DNA of 8,519 nucleotides, from the NCBI GenBank assembly GCA_023412515.1, contig JAEYNO010000508.1, positions 1 to 8,519 on the forward strand, in the 5' to 3' direction. The DNA comes from Actinomycetes bacterium (GTDB taxonomy: Bacteria; Actinomycetota; Actinomycetes; Actinomycetales; Cellulomonadaceae). A program made the position numbers and the translations under genes. A model generated the notes under the pieces. That model saw only the letters and a program-made list of their open reading frames with translations, was not told the origin of the DNA and did not search any database. This document shows positions 1 through 5,020 of this stretch, piece by piece. Within the stretch, counting starts at the first letter, position 1. Every line of letters begins with the position of its first letter.

Positions 1-249
1 GGCCGGGTGTGGCTCAACCAGCTCGCGGTCCGCCCGGACCTGCGCGGGCGCGGCCTGGCGTCGGCGCTGTGGGGTGCGCTGCGGTCGTGGGCGGTCGACG
101 GCGGTGCGCGGTCGGTCGGGCTCGACACGGCCGTCCCGGCGCGGGGCCTGCGGCGGATGTACGCGCGCTGGGGGTTCGCCGAGGGCGACGTGGTCCAGTG
201 GCCGGGCAAGGCGTACCGGAGCGTCGTCATGGTGCGCGACCTGCCCTGA
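1..249 (+). CDS. GNAT family N-acetyltransferase, C-terminal part (5' truncated)
   Basis: The frame is open from base 1 and stops with TGA at 247-249, leaving the last 82 residues of a protein whose start lies outside the window. Visible residues 7-22 (QLAVRPDLRGRGLASA) match GNAT motif A: a beta strand ending in V, then the acetyl-CoA pyrophosphate loop of form R-x-x-G-x-A (R15, G18, A20). Further on, RMYARWGFAEGD fits the motif B pattern in which an aromatic residue and GF close the fold. GNAT enzymes move an acetyl group from acetyl-CoA to an amine. The acceptor cannot be told from this fragment because the substrate-binding N-terminal half is missing. The GTG at base 7 lies inside motif A's strand and is not a plausible start. 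Family assignment is firm; function is open. Confidence 0.85.
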   Translation, partial: GRVWLNQLAVRPDLRGRGLASALWGALRSWAVDGGARSVGLDTAVPARGLRRMYARWGFAEGDVVQWPGKAYRSVVMVRDLP

Positions 250-280
250 GGGCATGCCCGCCGTCCCGACGTCCCTGCCG

Positions 281-299
281 GCGAGACGCGGCGTCTCGC
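281..299. terminator. 19-bp palindrome, possible terminator hairpin of the upstream GNAT gene
   Basis: Bases 281-289 (GCGAGACGC) and 291-299 (GCGTCTCGC) are exact reverse complements around one central base. As RNA this folds to a 7-bp stem with a 5-nt loop, 31 bases after the GNAT stop codon. No T-tract follows, which is common for actinobacterial terminators but leaves the call uncertain. It ends 26 bases before the next -35 box, so an operator role for the downstream unit is the alternative. Confidence 0.4.
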
Positions 300-325
300 A
301 TGCCGAGAACTGAGGCGCGTCGGCG

Positions 326-355
326 TTGACACACGCTGGACCCCGCCCCGATCCT
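326..355 (+). promoter_or_regulatory. Sigma70-type promoter of the SAM riboswitch transcript
   Basis: A perfect TTGACA -35 box lies at 326-331 and GATCCT, a fair -10 (A at position 2, T at position 6), at 350-355 after an 18-bp spacer. Transcription would begin near 361-363, which is where the 5' strand of riboswitch helix P1 begins. The agreement of these two independent signals supports the call. Confidence 0.65.
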
Positions 356-359
356 CGAC

Positions 360-478
360 CCAGGTCAAGAGTGTCAGCGCGAAGCCCCGGCTCGCTGGCC
401 GGCAACCCTCCAACCGCGGTGGGGTGCCCCGGGTGACGACCTGGTCGCGCGCCGTCCGGCGCCGGCAAGCGCGGGACC
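360..478 (+). promoter_or_regulatory. SAM-IV riboswitch (S-adenosylmethionine aptamer)
   Basis: The conserved core, including AGCCCCGGCTCGCTGGCCGG (383-402), the CCCTCCAACCGCGGTGGGGTG stretch (406-426) and the 3' GGCAAGCGCGGGACC (464-478), matches from memory the actinobacterial SAM-IV aptamer, whose mycobacterial member was solved by cryo-EM. Helices can be traced: P1 pairs CCAGGTC (360-366) with GACCTGG (438-444), 7 of 7 bp. P2 pairs GTCAGCG (373-379) with CGCTGGC (393-399). A 3' hairpin pairs GCGCC (449-453) with GGCGC (458-462). GCGG (471-474) can form a pseudoknot with CCGC (414-417). These aptamers bind SAM and turn off downstream sulfur and methionine genes. A related SAM-I/IV variant class is the main alternative label. 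A reading frame that runs through this RNA from base 424 is not part of the protein. Confidence 0.9.
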
Positions 479-510
479 GGCCGGTCCCGAGGGACCCGTA
501 CCGGAGGACC
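473..510 (+). promoter_or_regulatory. Candidate expression platform: competing GGTCC/GGACC pairings next to the Shine-Dalgarno
   Basis: GGTCCC at 483-488 can pair with GGGACC at 473-478 (the aptamer tail; the whole GGGACCGGCCGGTCCC at 473-488 is a perfect palindrome), or GGTCC (483-487) with GGACC at 492-496, or with GGACC at 506-510. The last of these overlaps the end of the GGAGG Shine-Dalgarno at 503-507. The first two would leave the Shine-Dalgarno free. There is no T-tract, so control of translation start fits better than a terminator. The mechanism is inference. Confidence 0.45.
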
Positions 511-513
511 ATC

Positions 514-1956
514 ATGACCACCGTCACCGAGCTGTTCGCGTGTGCCGACGAGGCGTCCGGCGCCGCCGTGCCCACCGGCCCCGCCGTGCTCGACCACGGC
601 CCGCTGCTGCCGGTCACGGGTGCCACGACGACCGTCCCGCTGGTCGACGGCACGAGCCGCACCTACGCCAACCTCGACTGCGCGGCGAGCGCGCCCGCGC
701 TCGCGTCCGTCGCCGCACGCGTCGCCGAGGTGCTGCCCCTCTACGCGTCGGTGCACCGCGGCGCCGGGTACCTGTCGCAGGTGTCGACCGCGCTGTACGA
801 GGCGTCGCGGCAGTCGATCGCCCGGTTCGTCGGCGCGCGCGAGGACGACGTCGCGATCGTCACGCGCAACACGACCGACGCGCTCAACCTGCTCGCGGGC
901 GTCGTGCCCGAGGGCGGGGCCGTGCTCGTGCTCGACGTCGAGCACCACGCGAACCTGCTGCCGTGGGTGCAGCGCAGCACGGGCGCGCGCGCCGGCACGG
1001 GCCGGGTCGCGACGGTGCTCCCGATCGCCGAGACGGTCGCCGCGACGCTCGACGCGCTGCGCGACGAGCTCGCACGCCGCCCGTACGCCCTGCTCACGCT
1101 CACCGGCGCGTCCAACGTGACGGGCGAGTCGCTGCCGCTGGACCGCGTCGTCGCGCTCGCGCACGCGGCCGGCACGCGCGTCGCCGTGGACGGCGCCCAG
1201 CTCGTGCCGCACCGCGGGTTCTCGCTCGCGGCCTCGGACGTCGACTACGTCGCGTTCTCGGGCCACAAGACGTACGCGCCGTTCGGCGCCGGTGCGCTCG
1301 TGGGGCGCCGTGACTGGCTCGACACCGGCACGCCCTACCTGGCCGGCGGCGGTGCCGTGCGCGACGTCCGCACCGACCGCACGGTCTGGCAGCCCGCCCC
1401 CGCGCGCCACGAGGCCGGCTCGCCCAACGTGCTCGGCGCGATCGCGCTCGCGCAGGCCTGCGACACCCTCGCGGCGCTGCCCGCCGGTGCCCTCGAGGCG
1501 CACGAGCAGGCGCTGCGCGAGCGGCTCGTGGCCGGCCTCGAGGCGATCGACGGCGTGCGCGTCGCGCGCATCTGGACCGACGCGGTCGACCCCGTCGGCG
1601 TCGTGACGTTCACGGTCGCGGACCTCAACCCGGGGCTCGTCGCCGCGTACCTGTCCGCCGAGCACGGCATCGGCGTGCGCGACGGCCGGTTCTGCGCGCA
1701 CCCGCTGCTCGCGCGCCTCGGCGCGTCGCACGGCGCGGTGCGCGCATCGGTCGGCGTCGGCACGACCGTCGAGCACGTCGACCGGCTCGTCGCGGCGCTC
1801 ACGACGCTGCTGACGCGCGGCCCGGCCGCGTCGTACGAGGTCGTCGACGGCTGCTGGACCGTCGCCGACGACACGCGCCCGCTGGTCGAGGTCCGCGGCC
1901 TCGACCACCTCGCTGCGACCGCCGCCGCCGCCTGCGGCCCCGCGCTCGACGACTGA
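514..1956 (+). CDS. Class V aminotransferase / cysteine desulfurase-like PLP enzyme
   Basis: This is a 480-residue PLP-dependent protein of the SufS/CsdA-like (group II cysteine desulfurase) branch of class V aminotransferases. Key signatures: LDCAASAP near residue 55, VEHHANLLPW at 142-151, VDGAQLVPH at 225-233 (D226 would hold the PLP ring nitrogen), SGHKTYAPFGAG with the Schiff-base lysine K252, HEAGSPN as the phosphate-side loop, and RFCAHPL with C394 where SufS has its persulfide cysteine. The enzyme should therefore remove sulfur from cysteine or a related thiol amino acid, but the substrate is not proven. It is longer than typical SufS (about 400 aa), with roughly 45 extra N-terminal and 45 extra C-terminal residues. 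The ATG at 514 is chosen because GGAGG lies 6 bases upstream and the in-frame upstream GTG falls inside the riboswitch. No suf/isc neighbours are present. The SAM-IV riboswitch in its leader ties it to sulfur amino acid supply. A related lyase or aminotransferase role is the alternative. Confidence 0.85.
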   Translation: MTTVTELFACADEASGAAVPTGPAVLDHGPLLPVTGATTTVPLVDGTSRTYANLDCAASAPALASVAARVAEVLPLYASVHRGAGYLSQVSTALYEASRQSIARFVGAREDDVAIVTRNTTDALNLLAGVVPEGGAVLVLDVEHHANLLPWVQRSTGARAGTGRVATVLPIAETVAATLDALRDELARRPYALLTLTGASNVTGESLPLDRVVALAHAAGTRVAVDGAQLVPHRGFSLAASDVDYVAFSGHKTYAPFGAGALVGRRDWLDTGTPYLAGGGAVRDVRTDRTVWQPAPARHEAGSPNVLGAIALAQACDTLAALPAGALEAHEQALRERLVAGLEAIDGVRVARIWTDAVDPVGVVTFTVADLNPGLVAAYLSAEHGIGVRDGRFCAHPLLARLGASHGAVRASVGVGTTVEHVDRLVAALTTLLTRGPAASYEVVDGCWTVADDTRPLVEVRGLDHLAATAAAACGPALDD

Positions 1957-1976
1957 CCCGCCCCACCCCGCGACAC

Positions 1977-2140
1977 GTCGATCCAGCCCCCCTTGAGGTG
2001 GTGAGAGGTCGATCCATCCCACCCTGGGGTGGGTGAGAGGTCGATCCATCCCACCCTGGGGTGGTGACACGTCGATCCAGCCCACCCTCGGGTGGTGAGA
2101 AGTCGATCCACCCCGTCCCGAACGGTGAGAGGTCGATCCA
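1977..2140. repeat. Tandem array of six ~31-bp units, most with a hairpin
   Basis: The core GTCGATCCA recurs at 1977, 2008, 2040, 2071, 2102 and 2132, a period of 30-32 bp. The longer conserved form is GTGAGAGGTCGATCCA, with GACAC replacing GAGAG in two copies. Between cores lies an inverted repeat: CCCACC-CTGG-GGTGGG (2018-2033), CCACC-CTGG-GGTGG (2051-2064), CCACC-CTCG-GGTGG (2082-2095), and CCGT with ACGG (2113-2125). Only the first copy pairs poorly. The period is not a multiple of three, so the array does not encode a repeated peptide on either strand. It fills the gap between the desulfurase-like gene and the GNAT-kinase gene. Function unknown; an mRNA end structure or a protein-binding array is possible. 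Confidence 0.85.
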
Positions 2141-2208
2141 GTCGCGTCTGTCGGGCTCCGCGGAGAAATGACGCCCCACCGGGCCGGGACGCCCGCGAGG
2201 ATGGGCGC

Positions 2209-3294
2209 GTGCAGCACGATCTGACCCTCGAGGGCCACGGCGTCCGCCTCGTCCCGCTCGCGCGCGAGCACGCCCCCGCGCTCGCGGCGTTCGTCGACGA
2301 GCGCGTCTGGCGCGGCATGACGACGCCCACGCCGCGGGGCGCCGACGACCTGCTCGACGTCGTCGAGACCGCGCTCTCGACGCCCGCGCGGCTCGCCTTC
2401 GCGGTGCTCGTCGACGGCGAGGTCGTCGGGTCGACGTCCTTCTACGACGTCGACCTGCGCATGGGGCGGCTCGAGGTCGGACACACGTTCTACGCCCCGC
2501 GCGTGTGGGGCACGCACGTGAACCCCGCGTGCAAGCTGCTGCTCATGACGCACGCGTTCGAGACCTGGGGCGTCGCGCGCTGCGCGTACCGGGTCGAGGC
2601 GCGCAACACCCGGTCGATCGCCGCGGTGACCAAGCTCGGGGCGCGGCCCGAGGGCCGGTTGCGGGGGCACCGCGTCGCGGCCGACGGCACGCGCCAGGAC
2701 TCGCTGTACTTCTCGGTGCTCGCCGACGAGTGGCCCGACGTCCGCGCACGGCTCGTGGACCGGCTCGCGGGGCGCGACGTCGTCGACGGCCGCACGTCGG
2801 TGCTGCTGATCGGCGGCCGGTCGGGAGTCGGCAAGTCGACCGCCGCGAACGCGGTGCACGACCTGCTCGTCGCGCGCGACGTGCGCCACGCGCTCGTCGA
2901 GGGCGACGCGCTCGACCTCGCGCACCCCGCGCCGTGGGAGCACGGCGTCGCGGCCGCGAACCTCGCCGACGTCTGGCGGCGCTACCGCGCGCTCGGGCAC
3001 CGCCGCCTCGTCTACACCAACACGGTCAGCGTGCTCGAGGCCGCGACGCTCGCGGACGCCGTCGGGGACCGCCCGCACGTCACGTCGGTGCTGCTCACGT
3101 CGTCCGACGCGACCGCGCGCGAGCGCCTCGCGCGCCGCGAGCAGGGCGCGTCGTACGACGCCCACGTGGCGCGCTCCGACGCCGCGGCGGCTCGGCTCGA
3201 GCGGGCCGCGGGGCCGCACGTGCACCGCGTGCCCACCGACGGCCGCACGCCCGCGCAGGTCGCGGCGGACCTGGTCGCGCTCGCGGGCTGGTGA
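2209..3294 (+). CDS. Fusion protein: RimJ/RimL-type GNAT acetyltransferase + P-loop kinase-like domain
   Basis: A 361-residue, two-domain cytoplasmic protein. Residues 1 to about 185 are a GNAT domain of the RimJ/RimL (Acetyltransf_3) type, with the family's run of YAPRVWGTHVNPACKLLL (residues 94-111), a helix HAFETWGVARCAYRVEARN and TKLGARPEGRLRGHR. The usual second glycine of the acetyl-CoA loop is H103 here. From about residue 195 a second domain opens with a Walker A motif GGRSGVGKST (202-211, K209), followed by VEGDALDL and a basic, helical C-terminus, resembling small AAA_33 or gluconate/shikimate/APS-type kinases. The two domains would use acetyl-CoA and ATP respectively; substrates are unknown. 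The GTG at 2209 is chosen because GAGG lies 8 bases upstream (2197-2200) and the domain begins right after it. Upstream in-frame codons run through the repeat array. The gene stands alone on this strand and converges with the pentapeptide gene. Domain calls are firm; biological role is not. Confidence 0.85.
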   Translation: MQHDLTLEGHGVRLVPLAREHAPALAAFVDERVWRGMTTPTPRGADDLLDVVETALSTPARLAFAVLVDGEVVGSTSFYDVDLRMGRLEVGHTFYAPRVWGTHVNPACKLLLMTHAFETWGVARCAYRVEARNTRSIAAVTKLGARPEGRLRGHRVAADGTRQDSLYFSVLADEWPDVRARLVDRLAGRDVVDGRTSVLLIGGRSGVGKSTAANAVHDLLVARDVRHALVEGDALDLAHPAPWEHGVAAANLADVWRRYRALGHRRLVYTNTVSVLEAATLADAVGDRPHVTSVLLTSSDATARERLARREQGASYDAHVARSDAAAARLERAAGPHVHRVPTDGRTPAQVAADLVALAGW

Positions 3295-3330
3295 GCCCGA
3301 CGACGACCGGGCGCTGACCGCGGGGCCGGC

Positions 3331-3413
3331 ATCCGCGGACCGGGACCGGGCGATCCGGATCCGAGGACCGGGACCGGGCGATCCGGATCCGAGGACCGGG
3401 ACCGGTCGACCGC
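3331..3413. repeat. 28-bp tandem repeat, about three copies, between convergent genes
   Basis: Units starting at 3331, 3359 and 3387 share ATCCG[CA]GGACCGGGACCGG; the first two also share the tail GCGATCCGG. The third diverges after ACCGG into GTCGACC. The units contain short palindromes (ATCCGGAT at 3353-3360 and 3381-3388, and ACCGGT near 3400). The array begins 36 bases after the GNAT-kinase stop and lies between two convergent genes, so it may act in transcript ending. Otherwise its role is unknown. Confidence 0.8.
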
Positions 3414-3435
3414 GACCCGGGGACCGCGACCCGCG

Positions 3436-3459
3436 GCCGGCTTCCCGGGCAGGGCCGGC
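3436..3459 (-). terminator. Possible terminator hairpin of the minus-strand gene row
   Basis: GCCGGC at 3436-3441 and again at 3454-3459 can pair across a 12-nt interval containing CCCGGG. The structure lies 4 bases beyond the stop of the pentapeptide gene on the minus strand. There is no T-tract and the loop is large, so this is a weak call. Confidence 0.3.
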
Positions 3460-3463
3460 GCCG

Positions 3464-4069
3464 TCAGTCCCCGACGACCAGCCCGACGTGCTGCGCCAGC
3501 AGCGGTGCGAGGTCGTACAGCTGGTCGGTGCTGACCCTCGCCCCTCCCAGGCCGCCCACGCCGTCGACCGCCCGCAGCCGGGCGCCGCGCAGGTCGCACG
3601 CCGTGAGCCGCGACTGCGACGTGTCGAGGCGTCGCACGTCGCAGTCCACGACGACGAGCCTGCCCACGCGCGCGTGGCTGAGGTCGAGGTCACCGAGCGT
3701 GACGCCCTCGAGGTGCAGCTCGTCGACCGTCGACTCGCGCAGGTCGAGGTAGTCGACCTTGCCGCCGGTCACGCGCACGCGCGTCCACGACGACCCGAAC
3801 GCGCTCAGGGCCCCGATCCGCACGTCGGCGAGCGTCGTGTCGCGCCACGTCGACGAGGGCGCGCGCAGCGTGCCCGCGCGCACGGTTCGCCACGTCGAGT
3901 CGAGCACGCGCGCGCGGTCCAGGTCGACGTCGTCGAGGTCGCAGTCCTCGACCGCGCACTCGAGGAAGCGGGCGCCGGTGGCGTCGCGGCCGCGCAGGTC
4001 GAGCCCGCGGAACGCCAGGCCGTCGAGGTCGGCGTCGGGCTCCAGGTCGTACGCGTCACCGGTGAGCAT
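3464..4069 (-). CDS. Pentapeptide-repeat-like protein
   Basis: A 201-residue acidic protein built largely of degenerate five-residue units of the A(D/N)LxX type. Readable stretches include DLDGLAFRGLDLRGRDATGA at residues 14-33, then CAVEDCDLDDVDLDRARV, and later LDLRESTVDELHLEGVTLGD and ACDLRGARLRAV. Such proteins fold into a right-handed square beta-helix; some mimic DNA and protect gyrase (Qnr, MfpA), but most have no known function and nothing here points to gyrase. There is no signal peptide or membrane segment. The ATG at 4069 has a strong GGAGG (4078-4082) 8 bases upstream. It follows the MaoC gene by 54 bases in the same direction, so it may be the last gene of the thiolase operon or may have its own promoter. 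The C-terminal 30 residues (from about GGARVSTDQLYDLAPLLAQH) leave the repeat pattern and look helical, as in other small members of the family. Confidence 0.75.
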   Translation of the reverse strand: MLTGDAYDLEPDADLDGLAFRGLDLRGRDATGARFLECAVEDCDLDDVDLDRARVLDSTWRTVRAGTLRAPSSTWRDTTLADVRIGALSAFGSSWTRVRVTGGKVDYLDLRESTVDELHLEGVTLGDLDLSHARVGRLVVVDCDVRRLDTSQSRLTACDLRGARLRAVDGVGGLGGARVSTDQLYDLAPLLAQHVGLVVGD

Positions 4070-4123
4070 GGACCGACCCTCCCACGCGCGTCGGCCACCG
4101 GAGGTGGGACGCCCCGCCGGCTG

Positions 4124-5020
4124 TCAGGAGGTGATCGGCGTGACCGTGCCCGTCAGGTGCGGCTTGCCCGACCGCGGGTGCCACACCGCGAACGCGTGGC
4201 CCTCGCCGTCGCGCGCGACCCGCACGTCGGGCGTCGCGGGCAGCAGCACCGGCGCCGCGAACTCGACGTCCCACGCGAACGCGTCGCCGCGCGCCGCACC
4301 GACGTCGGCCAGCGCGCGCGACGCCGTGAACATGCCGTGCGCGATGGCCCGCGGGAACCCGAACGCGCGCGCCGTGAGCGGGGACAGGTGGATCGGGTTC
4401 CGGTCGCCCGAGACCGCCGCGTACCGACGGCCCGTGTCGGCGGCCAGCTCCCAGCGGCCCGTGCGCACCGGTGGCGTGAACGGGGGGCGCCCGCCGTCGC
4501 CCCCGCCGCCGTCTCGGGCGTCCGGCAGCCGTACGCCCTTGGCGAGGTACGTCGAGACGCCGCGCCACGCGACGTCGCCGTCGGCGGCGACCTCGGTGAC
4601 GAGGTCCACCTGCGTGCCCGACCGGTGCGGCCGCAGGTCGCGCGCCCACGCACGGACGCCCAGCCGGTCGCCCAGCACGAGCGGCCGACGCTGCTCGACG
4701 CGGTTCGCCAGGTGCACCATGCCCAGCAGCGGCAGCGGGAAGTCGTCGCGCACCATCACCGCGGTCGCCACCGGGAACGCGAGCACGTGCACGAACCCCG
4801 CGGGCAGCGCGTCCGTCGCCGGCTCGCCCAGCAGGTGCTGGTAGGCCGTGAGGTGGTCGACGTCGGCGCGCACGTCGTCGACCGCGTACGTGACCTCCGG
4901 CAGCGCCCAGCCGCCACCGCCGCGCCGGCGTGCCGACGCGACGAGCCCGCGCGCGTACAGCCCGCCGAGCCCGGGCACGCGCGGCAGCGCGACCGTCCCG
5001 GCCGGTGCGTCGCCCGTCAC
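4124..5020 (-). CDS. MaoC-like acyl-CoA hydratase/dehydratase, double hotdog (HtdX-like)
   Basis: A 298-residue enzyme expected to hydrate trans-2-enoyl-CoA to 3-hydroxyacyl-CoA, or the reverse. The C-terminal half carries the hydratase-2 motif: AVSGDRNPIHLSPLTARAFG followed by FPRAIAHGMF, with catalytic D206 and H211 and the conserved N208. The N-terminal half (about residues 50-170, including HLTAYQHLLG and FVHVLAFPVATAVM) is a second, degenerate hotdog domain. A glycine-rich stretch DARDGGGGDGG links the halves. Length and neighbours match the mycobacterial HtdX (Rv0241c), which lies next to fabG4. The GTG at 5020 overlaps the fabG stop in a GTGA arrangement, arguing for translational coupling. 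Longer in-frame extension is only a shadow inside fabG. A fatty-acid beta-oxidation or acyl-chain-building role is inferred from the row. Confidence 0.87.
   Translation of the reverse strand: MTGDAPAGTVALPRVPGLGGLYARGLVASARRRGGGGWALPEVTYAVDDVRADVDHLTAYQHLLGEPATDALPAGFVHVLAFPVATAVMVRDDFPLPLLGMVHLANRVEQRRPLVLGDRLGVRAWARDLRPHRSGTQVDLVTEVAADGDVAWRGVSTYLAKGVRLPDARDGGGGDGGRPPFTPPVRTGRWELAADTGRRYAAVSGDRNPIHLSPLTARAFGFPRAIAHGMFTASRALADVGAARGDAFAWDVEFAAPVLLPATPDVRVARDGEGHAFAVWHPRSGKPHLTGTVTPITS

Noticed and set aside
250..259. GGGCATGCCC palindrome just after the GNAT stop
   Set aside because: A 10-bp palindrome with no loop is expected by chance in this base composition; the stronger 281-299 element is reported instead.
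424..513. Upstream extension of the desulfurase-like protein from GTG 424
   Set aside because: These bases form the riboswitch aptamer and expression platform; the ATG at 514 has GGAGG at correct spacing and no homology extends upstream.
1977..2140. CRISPR array
   Set aside because: Units are directly abutting with no unique spacers of constant length, the hairpin stems vary while the intervening core is conserved, and no cas gene is present.
2156..2165. CTCCGCGGAG palindrome upstream of the GNAT-kinase gene
   Set aside because: Short and without a nearby promoter or regulator; likely chance.
1799..2330. Minus-strand frames across the 31-bp array that seem to encode repeated WIDLS/DGSTSH peptides
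   Set aside because: The unit length of 30-32 bp shifts frame between copies, so the peptide is not a true protein repeat. The frames also run antisense through real genes on both sides and have no ribosome binding site.
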